64,000 nucleotides of DNA from Megascapheus bottae (GCA_024803745.1 JANJXV010001732.1:18628-82627), one strand, 5' to 3'; positions 20,312-30,875 are shown, counted from the stretch's first letter. Program-made: numbers and translations. The notes: generated by a model not told the origin, from the sequence alone.

Positions 20312-20442
20312 CGTTATCCCAGTTTTACAGGTCTGGAAAGTAGATTGGTGGGGCTCAAGTTCCTAACCCAGAAGTGATTTTAATGTGTAAATGATGGAAA
20401 TGGGATTCCAACTCCGGTCTCTACTGATCTGAACACTTAAAT
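20312..20442 (-). mobile_element. MIR fragment
   Basis: CCCAGTTTTACAGGTCTGG, AAGTTCCTAACCCAGAAGTG and GGGATTCCAACTCCGGTCTC follow the reverse complement of MIR. Confidence 0.55.
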
Positions 20443-20444
20443 TG

Positions 20445-21240
20445 CTGACATGGCTGAGTGGGAAGGTAGCCAGGTGGTTTGGTTATACAACTGATCCATT
20501 CCCAGGGTCTCTGTGTCCTAAGAGGTGCAGTTTTCCACGTTGGGTGGTTAGACAGATGAATTAGTTGGGTGATCCATTCCTGTTAGTAGTGGAACAGTCT
20601 CTGGGTAGCACATTCCTCAGGTTCTGGGGTGATTTTGCTTCTTCCTTCCTTGTCATGCTCAGCTCAAGGGCTGTAGACTCATTTTATAATTCTCTGTCTT
20701 CCTTCCTGGCTAGCCCGGCTCTGGCTGCATCTGCTTTGATATGCGTTCCTGGTTTGATCTCTTATTTATGAGAGGCAGTTTTCACAGACAAAACAGAGAA
20801 GCAGGCCTTTCCATCCCAGCAGCAAATGTTTGCCTCACTTCTGGAGCAGGAGGCAGGCAGCCATGGCTTGACTGCTCTGTACCCGCACCTGAGACCAGGG
20901 CCAGAATCTGGACACTGGGTGGGGACATTTAGCTCATCGCCGTATTTTGCACCCACTGCACAAATGGGCCGTGTATTTACACCCAGGCTCGGCTCGGCCT
21001 CGGGGAGACCCAATGCTTTCCCTCCCCTGCACCACCTATTAATATATCGAAACACTAACCCACTGTGTGGTGGTGTTGAGAGATCAGACTTTGCTGGAGT
21101 CATGACAGGATAATGAAATTACAAGGGTGGGGACCCTCCTGACAGATCAGTGACCTGTAAAAAGAGAAAGGGAGATTAGACTTCCCCTTTCCTCTACCTG
21201 TGAAGAAAGAGATAACGAGAAAGCACCAAGGACTCCATAC
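20445..21240. other. Unassigned, comparatively GC-rich sequence
   Basis: No repeat recognised. Around 20820-21060 there are several CpGs and overlapping open frames on both strands, up to 113 codons, with no domain I recognise. Could be conserved non-coding sequence. Confidence 0.35.
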
Positions 21241-21248
21241 AGAAAGAG

Positions 21249-21267
21249 CTCTCACCAGAGGGCAGCC
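21249..21267 (+). promoter_or_regulatory. CTCF-like binding motif, forward
   Basis: The core CACCAGAGGGCA (21253-21264) fits the CTCF consensus CCASYAGRKGGCR at 12 of 13 positions. The motif reads on the plus strand, so it points toward the reverse motif at 41417-41435. Binding is predicted only. Confidence 0.5.
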
Positions 21268-21735
21268 AAGCTGGATAACCTGGGTGCCAGACTTTCAGCT
21301 CCTCTGAATGTAAGAGAGAGATGTTTGTTACTTTTCACCGTATGGCATTTTGTTCAAGGACAAATGAAGATAGATTGCTCTTTGTCCAGAGAAGCCAATC
21401 TAGATTGCTGGATCCACTTTGAGTTTGCTAATGTAGATGGGCAGTTAGCAACTCCAGCAGAATGAAGCCTAAACTGAATGGAGGTGGCTGTGAGCCATTT
21501 GAGTTTAGGTGGTTTGGGAAATATAACTTGAAAGGACAGGCATGTCTGGAGAGTGCTGTCTCCCTTACTGGTTTTGGCATATTTAAGTTAGGGAATCCTC
21601 AATTTACTTTGAAATTAGTTCTTTTGAAAAACATATCCTACAAAGTTGATGTAATGGTATATTTTATGTTATATGAACTTCAATTTTAAAATGTAGTAAT
21701 CAACCAAATTAATCTATTAGGGTCTAGATTTATGT
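21268..21735. other. Unassigned unique sequence
   Basis: No repeat, exon or RNA gene recognised; AT content rises toward the AT-rich block that follows. Confidence 0.4.
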
Positions 21736-21739
21736 ATTA

Positions 21740-22335
21740 ATATGTTAATCAATTAATGTATTTACTAATCTACAGATATAAATCTATAAATCTGTCTACA
21801 GAAGTATAATCTATACACAGTACATGCATTTATATATAATATATTTAGTATATATATTACAGCATATACAATCCAGTAATATACACTATACTATTTATAT
21901 ACTATATATACTATACTACTATATATTATATTTAATAATATAATTATACCATATTCTAAATGTTTTTATAATGTGTTGTAAGTATATAATATAATACATT
22001 TATAAATATAGGGGCTGGGAGTTTGACTCAGTGGTAAAGTACTTGCCTAGAATGCACAAAGACCTGGGCTCTATTCTTCCATATCACATACACAGGAAAG
22101 CTGGAAGTGGTAGAAAACTAGCCTTGAGTAAAGCCCAAGGACAGTGCTCAGGCCCTGAGTTTAAGCCCCAAGATTGGGAAAAAAAATAAATATAATCTAT
22201 AAACATATTTTCTAATAATATAATATACTATAATAAGAGTGTATATTACAAATATATTAAACATGCTAGCTATATATTAGTACATTATATATCAATACAT
22301 TACATACTAGTATATATTAATCCATACTCTGACCA
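21740..22335. repeat. AT-rich block
   Basis: About 420 bp (excluding the SINE inside) of degenerate TA-rich repeats such as TATATTAGTA and ATATAATAT. It may have arisen by expansion of TA units and is split by a type A SINE at 22011. Confidence 0.85.
22011..22185 (+). mobile_element. SINE type A with TSD
   Basis: Plus-strand dimer: ID-like GGGGCTGGGAGTTTGACTC at the start, a B-box-like segment near 22068, right unit to about 22178, A tail. The duplication ATAAATATA flanks it (22002-22010 and 22186-22194). Confidence 0.88.
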
Positions 22336-22339
22336 ATAA

Positions 22340-23090
22340 ATGAGTTTATATTGACAAAAATTTACATGAACATGATTCTGTGTCATAGAGCTATGATAAT
22401 GGATGAATGGGTATGTGCCAGCCCAAATGGGTCTTTGAAAATAATGTCAAGGATAAACAAATGCTGCAGGGAATAGATGAAACTATACCACAGTTCTATA
22501 TGTTGTTGCATGTTGTTTATGGGATTTACACATGGCTTTAGTAATCTCTCCAGCAAACACATGAATAAGAAGATTGCTCAGCTGATAAAGAGCAAGCTGT
22601 CTATAAAGCCTGAGTGAACTTGGGAGAGGCAACGAGGAAAATTCCAGTGTTACTGAGTGTTATTCTAGATGTTAAATACACCCTAACGGATGTAAATAAA
22701 CATTAACTTTTAATTGCAGAGGGTGGATATGTAGGTGTTGGGTTTATTATGCTGTATACCTTTCTATATAATTTTTTTCTCATTTAAAACCACGCTTGGT
22801 TATGCACAGAATGCTGTTAGAAAACAGAAAAGAAAATGGCCTCAGTGCTTGTTTGGGGAAGAGGAGTGGGGGTCAGAGGTGGTGGGACATTTATTTGTGC
22901 TTTGTGAGATGAGGGCAGCTGCCTAAAAACTATGCCCCTTTCCTGTCTGCTGTTCAAAGGTGATGTTAGGAGAATGTGCCTGCAGGGGTGTAGCGAGCAG
23001 AGAATTAAACTTAATTAAACATGGAGAAGAATCCCTGGGTACAGAATTTGTGCTTAATGATTATTAACTGCTATTGGTACACGGATGTTA
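22340..23090. other. Unassigned unique sequence
   Basis: No repeat, exon or RNA gene recognised. Confidence 0.4.
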
Positions 23091-23096
23091 CACATG

Positions 23097-23140
23097 ATAT
23101 ATATATATATATATAGATATATATATATATATATACACAC
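23097..23140. repeat. (TA)n microsatellite
   Basis: TA run of about 19 units with one GA interruption, passing into a short CA run. Confidence 0.96.
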
Positions 23141-23523
23141 ATACATATTTAAATTATGCCATCTGTTTTGTTTGTATTTTTGGAAGCTTATTTAAAAGAA
23201 ACATTAGTATATGTCTTCTAACTTCTGGTAGTGTTTGACTTTTTTTTCCCCTTCCTAAGGTAGAAAAAAAGCTGTATTGGCTTGGTGATGCTTTTCTCAA
23301 CTTGTTACATGTATTTACAAATAGCTAGGTACAAACATACACAACGCATACACCATCCATGCACCTGTCATGATCTATTCATCCATCTCTGTCTACACTT
23401 ACATACATGACATGAGTGTGTGCATTGATGCATACAGTACTTGCCCAAGGAATGTACGTTTCCACCATTAAGTTGGCTACTCCACACCGTATGAAAGACA
23501 GAACCGAGATGCCTGGGTTCCTT

Positions 23524-23548
23524 GTTCTAGAGCCCAAGGCTCTAGAAC
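23524..23548. repeat. Near-palindrome, 11-bp arms, 3-nt spacer
   Basis: GTTCTAGAGCC (23524-23534) and GGCTCTAGAAC (23538-23548) are exact reverse complements around CAA. A strong hairpin; no repeat family recognised around it. Confidence 0.93.
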
Positions 23549-23589
23549 GTGCAATTGTAGTGATCTGAGAGAAAGGCTTTAATCTGAGG

Positions 23590-23900
23590 CAACTGGTGCA
23601 CTAGCATGGCATAGAAGAAAGGCCTCACACTAGTAGTCAGCAGTTTCAACTAGCCGGCAGGTGTGTGCTTTGTGTAACTCCTACATTGTTTTAAACTCAA
23701 TTAATGAATAAAAAAATCCTAAATGGTGTTTGATCTTGGGTAAGTTACATCTCCTCTGTCTCTCTCTCTCTCTGTCTGTCTGTCTCTGTCTCTGTCTCTG
23801 TCTTTCTCTCTCTCTCTCTCTCCCTCTCCCTCTCTCTCCCTACCCCCCCTTATAACCTGAAAAATGAAAGTTAATGCTGTTTCAGTGAGCCCTAAATGAG
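23590..23900 (+). mobile_element. MIR with internal (CT)n expansion
   Basis: GCATGGCATAGAAGAAAGG, then TGATCTTGGGTAAGTTACATC, then CTCTCTCT at 23755-23836, then ACCTGAAAAATGAAAG. The CT-rich run sits where the MIR consensus has 'cctctctgtgcctcag'. Confidence 0.6.
23752..23836. repeat. (CT)n/(GTCT)n microsatellite
   Basis: Mixed CT, GTCT and CTCTGT units inside a MIR remnant. Confidence 0.95.
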
Positions 23901-23904
23901 AGAT

Positions 23905-24515
23905 TGCCAAGTATGTATGGTCGTGCACACTGCGTAACTCAGCGCCTCGTGAGTCTTTGACTTTAGTCTCTAATGGCAGGGCGTCGCTTTCCAGTCTGAT
24001 GAACCGAGAAGCAATGTTGATGGCTTTTTCATTCCACTTCAGAATTCAATAGCCGCAGTGGGCACTGCAGCCACATGACCTCCAGATGTCCTTTGAAGGA
24101 ACTGCTCCTCCTGTAGGCGATGGGCTGGGAAGTGGTGATGCCTGGCCTGGGGGTGGGGAGTGGGGTGCTGGATTGGGGCCCATGGTTGAGCTCCAGGGCC
24201 TTGTCTTCCTTTGGGATTTCAGACTAGGTGTCCCAGGATGGTAGGAGAAACGGCTCAGATTCTTGGATGATGGGCAGGACAGTGGTTAAACGAGATGACA
24301 GAATGAACAATTTGCAGAAGTCCTCCCTGCAGGTTCTGTCACGGATGGTCCCCAACATGGGAATCTCCTAAGAGGCCTCTCAGACTTATGAACTGAAACA
24401 CATGTAATACGATCGAGTGGACATGAATGCATTGTGTATCTTTGTATGTCTCATCCTAGCATCAGACCCAACACAGGACACAGCTCAGTGGGAGTTCATT
24501 CATTCTGCCTCTGAA
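23905..24515. other. Unassigned sequence
   Basis: No gene or clear repeat. A weak MIR-tail-like segment (GTTCATTCATTCTGCC) lies near 24495. Confidence 0.4.
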
Positions 24516-24519
24516 TAGC

Positions 24520-24752
24520 TACTTTGCTAGTCCTGGACCTAGGTGTTGTCCCTTAGCTCCTTTCATTCAAGGCTGGCACTCTACCACTTGAGCTACAGCA
24601 CCACTTGTGGCTTTTTCTGTAATTAATTGAAGATGAGAGTCTTGAGGACGTTTCTGTCTGGGCCATTTCTGTCTGGGCTGGCTTTGAACTGTGATCCTCA
24701 GATTTTATCTTCCTGAGTAGCTAGGATGACAGATATGAACCACTGGTACCTG
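24520..24752 (-). mobile_element. SINE type B
   Basis: Minus-strand copy: right unit near 24525-24613, linker TTAATTGAAGATGAGAGTC at 24623-24641, head CCTGAGTAGCTAGGATGAC at about 24712-24730. A short GGCCATTTCTGTCTGG segment is duplicated in tandem near 24650-24676. A type A SINE abuts its head. Confidence 0.85.
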
Positions 24753-24759
24753 GCTTTTT

Positions 24760-24950
24760 TTTTTGCCAGCCCTGGGTTTGAGCTCAGGGCCTGAGCACTG
24801 TCCTTGGATTTTCTCAAGGCTAGAGCTCTACCACTTGAGCCTCAGCACCATTTCCGGCTTTTTTCTATGTATGTGGTACTGAGGAATCGAACCCGGGTCT
24901 TCGTGCATGCTAGGCAAGCACTTTAACCACTAGGCCAAACTCCCGGCCCT
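24760..24950 (-). mobile_element. SINE type A
   Basis: Minus-strand full dimer with intact ID-like unit (CCCGGGTTCGATTCC on minus) and right unit. Short GCTTTTT matches at 24753-24759 and 24951-24957 may be the target duplication. Confidence 0.92.
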
Positions 24951-24954
24951 GCTT

Positions 24955-25585
24955 TTTAATTTTTAAAGTATTTCATAGGAAAATTTCCAACGTGTACAAA
25001 AAGTAGGACAATTATATAATAAACTTCCAGGCACTAATCCCGTGGCTTCCACAGTCATTAACATTTACAGGTCTGGGTCCAGATCTTCTCCCAAGCTTTT
25101 ATTTCTATAATAATTTAAAGCAAATAAGATATTCTAGCATTTTACTCACAAGTACATTAGTATGCATCAATAACAGATAAAGACATTTAAAGGCCACATC
25201 GACATTTGACAATAATTTCTTATGTCTCATCTGTTGCTTAGTGAGTGTTCAACATTCTATATTTGCCTTAGAAATATAGTTATGGCTTTTTTTCAGATCA
25301 AGATTCAAATTCCTTACATTGTAACTATAGTAATGGTTTAGGACCATCAGTTACAATAGCGAATATCCTTTTCTCTACATGCTTATTGGTCTTACAGATG
25401 CCCCATATTCTGGATTTGACTGATGATAATCATATTTCTTCCCAACATCATACTCTGTGCCCTTTATTTCAAACTATATGTGTCCTTTACATACAGCCAG
25501 AGGCATTACTTGTCTTCTTGTGGTTGAAAATAGTGATTACCAAAGGATGCACATTTCAAGTTATTTATTCATAGGTGTTCTCCTA
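24955..25585. other. Unassigned AT-rich unique sequence
   Basis: No repeat family named. The stretch has an old-L1-like composition but no diagnostic segment I can point to. Confidence 0.35.
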
Positions 25586-25600
25586 TTAAAAACCATTTGA

Positions 25601-25783
25601 GGGGCTAGTAGCATGGTAGAGTGCTTGCCTAGCATTCATGAAGACCCAGGTTCGATTCCTCAGTATCACATATATGGAAAACAGCTGTGCTGTGCTCAAG
25701 TGGTAGAGCTCTAGCCTTGAGGAATGCCCAAGGACAATGCTCAGGCCCTGAATTCAAGCCCTAGGTCTGGCAAAACAAAAAAC
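25601..25783 (+). mobile_element. SINE type A with TSD
   Basis: Plus-strand dimer: ID-like GGGGCTAGTAGCATGGTAGAG (with deletion in the A box), CAGGTTCGATTCCTCAGTATC, right unit CTCAAGTGGTAGAGCTCTAG. Flanked by AAAAACCATTTGA (25588-25600) and AAAAACATTTGA (25784-25795). Confidence 0.9.
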
Positions 25784-25796
25784 AAAAACATTTGAT

Positions 25797-25875
25797 GCTG
25801 GGTGCCGGTGGCTCATACCTGTAACCCTAGCTACTCAGAAGGCTGAGATGAGAGGATCTCAGGTCTCACATATGT
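25797..25875 (+). mobile_element. SINE type B head, 3'-truncated
   Basis: GCTGGGTGCCGGTGGCTCATACC and CCCTAGCTACTCAGAAGGCTG begin a type B element that stops after GAGGATCTCAGGTCTCAC. The linker and right unit are absent. Confidence 0.75.
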
Positions 25876-25879
25876 TAGG

Positions 25880-26460
25880 TAAACATCCTGCATTGAGGAA
25901 GGCTTTCATGTGGTAGGCAAACTAAATCCCTAGCTTATAACCTCTGATTTTTTTTTAAAGCTCCCTGCTTTCAAGATACAAAAAAGTGCCTGTAGTTTCT
26001 CTTGCTCATCTCCTAATGAGCCCTAAAATCCAGCACTTCCCAGGTAGCCATACTTACTTTTCATAGGGAATTGCATATAGAAACAATTCATTACGAATGG
26101 GCTGGGACACTAATAGTCAATGTTTGGAAACACACACTGTTTTAGTAAAAAGAACATAAGTCCTGGATCCAGGCCGATATATTCTTGGTTCAGATAAAAG
26201 TTACTCCTTAAAAAAATGTGTTTTGATTTTCTATTTGCTTGTGTTTTCACTTAGGTACAACGTGACACAAGCCTTGTATGTGTGTGATATCTATTTATAT
26301 GTGTGAAGGGACAATTTAAAACTAAAAATAACAACACCGTTATTAACATAAAGATTAATAGAAATAACTGAAGTTTTTTTTCCCCTGTTGGCATACATCC
26401 CACTCTGAATATGAATCCAAATATTTACATGGAAACCACTCAAGTTTGGTCTCTGAAGGA
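25880..26460. other. Unassigned unique sequence
   Basis: No repeat, exon or RNA gene recognised. Confidence 0.4.
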
Positions 26461-26476
26461 TTGTGCTGGTAATTTT

Positions 26477-26685
26477 TGTTTGTTTGTTTTTGGTTTTTTT
26501 TGCCAGTCATGGGCTTGAGCTCAGGGCCTGAACACTGTCCTTGGACTTTCTCAAGGCTGGAGCTCTACCACTTGAGCCTCAGCACCACTTCCGGCTTTTT
26601 TCTATGTATGTGGTACCAAGGAATCGAACCCGGGTCTTCATGCATGCTAGGCAAGCACTTTCACCACTAGGCCAAACTCCCGGCC
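26477..26685 (-). mobile_element. SINE type A with TSD
   Basis: Minus-strand full dimer with a (GTTT)n tail. Exact 15-bp duplication TGTGCTGGTAATTTT at 26462-26476 and 26686-26700. Among the cleanest young insertions here. Confidence 0.96.
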
Positions 26686-26910
26686 TGTGCTGGTAATTTT
26701 ACACACAAGTCAGATGCTCTTTTTTTTGTCTCTACAACCTTCACCTGTATCCTTCCAGCCTTTCAGTGCTGATGTTAAGTACTTGAAGTTAGCAGCTGGT
26801 CTATAAGTTAATAAGGAACCTTGCCCCACCCCAGTTCTTCCCTGACCTCAGATTCTACTCAGTAATAGGATCCCCTAGCACCCTGGCACTTGTGTCTAGT
26901 TGATGATCCT

Positions 26911-27015
26911 TTGGGGGGATTCCTGCACTCTCTTCCTATGTGGTAGTCTGTTAGAAGGACTTTTTGGGGGGATTCCTGCACTCTCTTCACGTGTAGTGGT
27001 CTGTTAGAAGGACTT
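26911..27015. repeat. 53-bp tandem duplication
   Basis: Copy one 26911-26963 and copy two 26964-27015 share GGGGGGATTCCTGCACTCTC and CTGTTAGAAGGACTT, with differences in the middle (CCTATGTGGTAGT versus ACGTGTAGTGGT). Confidence 0.93.
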
Positions 27016-27036
27016 GGCAGAACTTAGCCAAGTCCT
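27009..27036. repeat. Hairpin, 10-bp stem, 8-nt loop
   Basis: AGGACTTGGC (27009-27018) and GCCAAGTCCT (27027-27036) are exact reverse complements, directly after the tandem duplication. Confidence 0.9.
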
Positions 27037-27039
27037 GTG

Positions 27040-27528
27040 GTTAATTTAATGTCATGTCCTTACTATATAGGACACACACAACCAGAGGAGAGTAGGGTAC
27101 AAAGGTTGGGGAGTGCCCCAAGTGTGGGAGTGCCTGTCCTCGTGGGGCAGGCCAACTTGCCACCCATTGATATGTCTTCCAATCAGTGAGGTCCCTGTTT
27201 ATGAAGGTTTCATTACAATCACCATTGACCCACCAATCAAATCAATGGCCAGTCGATTGAATTCAACCTCCAGACTCCTTCACTTCCCTGGAGGCCCAGT
27301 GGCTGAAAAAATCCAAGCCCTCTAGTTATCTGGACTTTTTTCCCCCCTACTGACCAGTGTCCATCCCCAAATCATCTCTATCACTTGGGCCACACCTCTA
27401 CTTCCAAGTTACATGGATTCTAATTCAACCGACCTGAACTGGGCTATGGACATTTCTATCACTGAAAATGTACTCAGGCAATTGTTTGCTAGATGATGAA
27501 GGTTGCAGTTAGAAGTGTTCACAGACAA
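27040..27528. other. Unassigned unique sequence
   Basis: No repeat, exon or RNA gene recognised. Confidence 0.4.

Positions 27529-27531
<3 letters not shown>

Positions 27532-27576
<45 letters not shown>
27532..27576. repeat. (GT)n microsatellite
   Basis: About 22 GT units with little interruption. Confidence 0.97.
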
Positions 27577-27577
<1 letters not shown>

Positions 27578-27579
27578 CG

Positions 27580-28022
27580 TGTTCTCTGTCAGTTGAGAGG
27601 ACCCTGAAGAAATAACAGTGTAATAACAAGCCCTCCTGGAGAGTCAGCATCCTGGTTTTAGGTAAAATCTGGAGTCTTAAAATGCCAGAAAATAGAGAAG
27701 CAGCAAAGACCAGTCCCCACTCTGAGGGGAGTTGGGGGGGCTAGGCAGGTCAAAAGCATATAGAAGTCGACTGGACAAACTTCTGATGGCTGAGGCTAGA
27801 AGAATTGTTCAACCTAAACATCAAGTAGAGTTGGATGGTAGCCCAGTGCATAAGATAAAATATCTACAAGTGCATACTGTTTAGGTAAATCATTTAAATA
27901 AAAATCTTCCATAAAGAAGAAATCTTAAATAATTTACTTGGACATTCTTTATTCAAGGAGGGAGATAGCTAGTTCTGACTGCCTTCAGTGTGTGAGGAAA
28001 CCTGAAAAGCCAAGTTTACCAC
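27580..28022. other. Unassigned unique sequence
   Basis: No repeat, exon or RNA gene recognised. Confidence 0.4.
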
Positions 28023-28038
28023 CACCAGCCATAATTTC

Positions 28039-28131
28039 TTTTCTTTTTTTTGTGGGGGGGGGTCTGGTGCTTGAACCCAGGACCTTGTCCTTGGTGGGTG
28101 AATACTTTGCCATTAAGCGACACCCAGCCCT
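28039..28131 (-). mobile_element. ID-like SINE monomer with TSD
   Basis: 93-bp single ID-like unit on the minus strand: GGGCTGGGTGTCGCTTAATGG, AGTATTCACC, then CCTGGGTTCAAGCACC. Exact 15-bp duplication ACCAGCCATAATTTC at 28024-28038 and 28132-28146. It has no right unit, unlike type A. Confidence 0.93.
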
Positions 28132-28149
28132 ACCAGCCATAATTTCATG

Positions 28150-29030
28150 TGGACTACATGGACCCTACATAGCACAGTACAGCGCTGTACCTTAGTGTGC
28201 TTTTCCTCTAAAAGACTCAGTGTCATCAGGAGAATAAATGCATGGAGGCTTGGAACCTTCCAAAACCTATTTGACCAGTAGCACTATTCAAACTGTCAAG
28301 GTGATCTCAAACAAGTCAGAGAAACAGCGATGTGGAGACCTGACGGTGAAATATACTTTCCAGGCCCTACATGGGAATCTCTGCATGGAGAAAGGACGTC
28401 CAGTGAACCCAGAGGTAGCTAAAATTCAGTAACATGTCACTATGGGCTTATTAGTTGTGATGAGTGCTAGTGCAAGATAGTAAAAATAAGACCCATGCCC
28501 AGGCTGTATGGAGACCCTGTCTTCTTTCCAGGACTTTTTTTTTCTTCTTCTTCTTCTGTGAATTTAAACTTGTCTTACAATGAAGAGTTTCTAGTTAAAA
28601 GAAAATGCTCTTCTTTTGCAGAGTCTCAGCTGAATGGAAAGGGAGAAAATGACTCATTATACCACCCTGTTCCCAAACCCATTCACTATGTTCCTAAGTA
28701 GAAATTGGATTATCTAACTGTTACACCGGAGGTGTGACTTTCTAATAGACTTAACATTTTTTCAGGTGGTATTTACATCTTAAAAGAGGCTCTTTACTCA
28801 AATCTCAAAAAAAATACCCAGGAGAGGGATTTCTGAGCAGAGCCTTTTGAAGCTGTATGCCTGTGATGCCATAGGCCATCTAGGGAGGGCAGGCGGACAA
28901 AACCACAGAGCTCCACCCACTTTCCAACAGGCTTCTGAGCTCTGCCTAGGCAAAAGGTACTGGCCTTTGCACAATATACTTAATTAAAATTTCAACGGAC
29001 TATCGAAGTAGAGACAGAACTCAGTGCATG
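28150..29030. other. Unassigned unique sequence
   Basis: No repeat, exon or RNA gene recognised. Open frames of 60-70 codons have no visible domain. Confidence 0.4.
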
Positions 29031-29039
29031 GGAGGGAAG

Positions 29040-29440
29040 ATGGTGAATGATACCAGACAGATCAGGGTTTAATTATGAGGGCAACAATTACACCTTTATA
29101 GCTTGGGTGTTGCTGTGTGATGCTTGGGTCTTGCTGGTTCCTAGGTACCTTATTGTGTGTGTTCGAGTGGCAGTAAGTGTGAACTTTAGTCACAACTCTA
29201 CTTCAGGCTTTCTGTGGTTAGCTGGTGGTAAGGATCTGATGGCTTTTTCCGGCCCATGCTGGCTTCAAATCATGATCCTCAGATCTCAGCCTCCTGAGTA
29301 GTTAAGATGACCGGCCTTACAAGGGATAATGATGAGATGTATTATGCCTAAGTGACATAATACACACAAAATACCAAATATAGTATCTAACACACAGAGC
29401 ATGCTTGAAAAGGTGATGGTTGTGATTTATTACTAGCACC
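29040..29440 (+). mobile_element. MIR split by a SINE
   Basis: GACAGATCAGGGTTTAATTATG (29055-29076) and, after the SINE at 29086-29318, AATGATGAGATGTATTATGCC and ATAGTATCTAACACACAGAGC follow MIR order. Diverged, so the boundaries are approximate. Confidence 0.4.
29086..29318 (-). mobile_element. SINE type B, diverged
   Basis: The minus-strand head is clear at the right (GAGATCTGAGGATCATG on minus, CTCAGCCTCCTGAGTAG on plus at 29285-29301). The right unit is heavily mutated. Confidence 0.7.
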
Positions 29441-29695
29441 ACCGCTATCACCATTATCCACCTCTTCTTCACTGGCTCTTTCATTCAGAGCTGAGGACAA
29501 GTTACTAGCATTCCTAAGCTTCATTTACTCATGTAAAAGGCATAGGGGTGGGGGCAGGGGTGGGAGTGGTGTAAAAGTGGAGGTTCTATACACCATTCCT
29601 GTGATGATTGCCAAAGAAATGCTTCTGCTGTGGGGTTTTCACTAGTGTAAGGGCACACATGTTTTTGTCTATTTCTACCTAACATCTCTATCAAT

Positions 29696-29762
29696 CTGTC
29701 CATCCATCCATCCATCCGTCCATCTATCTAATCTATTGTTATCATATCTGTCTGTTGCCTCT
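29696..29762. repeat. (CATC)n/(CTAT)n tetranucleotide
   Basis: CCATCCATCCATCCATC followed by CTATCTAATC units, degenerate toward the right. Confidence 0.85.
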
Positions 29763-29764
29763 AT

Positions 29765-30620
29765 TTCTATCCTTTATTAATCTATCTGCACATCTATCCT
29801 GTTTGTTTCTTTGTCTCTGTTTAATATTTAAACGCACAAGTCCAAGTTATCCTAGGCCTGGTTAAGAAAGCAGAACTGCACTGGAATGTGTTGTTACTAA
29901 TAACGGCAAGGAACGCTTACATGATTTCACATGAATTCTTGGTTTTGAAAAGGCGCTGAGAGATTTGTGTCTCAGAGGAGATTCTCAGATAGTGCATACA
30001 CATAAAGGGAACTTTACTCTGCAGTAATTTAAGGGATTTTTAAAAAAAATTTGTTTTGGATGAGACCTCACTACCCCCAGCACCATGAATTGAGAGTATA
30101 AAATAAATCTGAAGCCAGGAGCTTGTCTCAACTTCAGGGTTTTGCCTCATGACACATATATTTTGAATTAAAATATTCTTGGTGTTTTCTTACTGGTGGC
30201 AGCGAGGCCAGGAAGAAATCATTAGTAATTCTGGGCACTTTGAAGCTTGGAGTCAGGCATGTTTCTTTTATTTTCCAATGTACTTCTCCATATTGTAGAA
30301 TCTTTGCAGAGCAGTTGGACAATAAATATTGAAAAATTTATAGTCACAGCGCAGTGATTAAATATGCTTTGTTATCTCGGTCGTCTTTGTCTCTCCATTG
30401 ACACCTGTCTGCAATCACACTAAGATACCCATTTACTTCCTCTGTCCCAGCCAGGAAACACGCAGACAAAATATTCAGGTTGCCTGCCTGAGCTCAACTC
30501 TCCGATGTCTTGGATTAATGAGGAATCTAGCATGGAAAACGAAGGCAGAGAACTGGGAGAGAAGTTCTCCTAGGAATTGTAAAACACGTTCACTGAGGAT
30601 ACACAGGCATTCTTGTGCAG
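29765..30620. other. Unassigned sequence, part may be conserved
   Basis: The stretch 30140-30385 is repeat-free with ATTAGTAATTC, CAATAAATATTG and AGTGATTAAATATG motifs, so it is a candidate conserved non-coding element (inference). No coding evidence. Confidence 0.3.
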
Positions 30621-30627
30621 TTCAAAG

Positions 30628-30738
30628 CCAGGCATGGGGGTAGCTTAAGCTTATCATCCTAGCTACGTGAGAGGCAGAGACCTGGATTTACAGGCCAGCC
30701 CTGCCCAAACCCACCACCACTAAAACGAAAATGCTTTC
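30628..30738 (+). mobile_element. B1-like head fragment
   Basis: AGCCAGGCATGGGGGTAGC, CATCCTAGCTACGTGAGAGGC and ACAGGCCAGCCCTGCC follow B1/type B head order. First of four SINE pieces in a row on the same strand. Confidence 0.6.
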
Positions 30739-30744
30739 AGGATT

Positions 30745-30872
30745 CCATCTCAGCCAAAGGCTGGGGCATGGTAGCGATAAACTGTCATTTCCAGCCACCC
30801 GGGGAAGCGTATGAGAGATTGGCATAACTGAGGTCAGCCCTGCCATAATGCAAGATGCTGTCTTTAAAAAAG
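30745..30872 (+). mobile_element. Diverged B1-like SINE
   Basis: GGCTGGGGCATGGTAGCG, TCATTTCCAGCCACCCGGGG, GAGGTCAGCCCTGCCATAATG and AGATGCTGTCTTTAAAAAAG follow a full B1 order, with A tail at 30866. Confidence 0.6.
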
Positions 30873-30875
30873 AAA

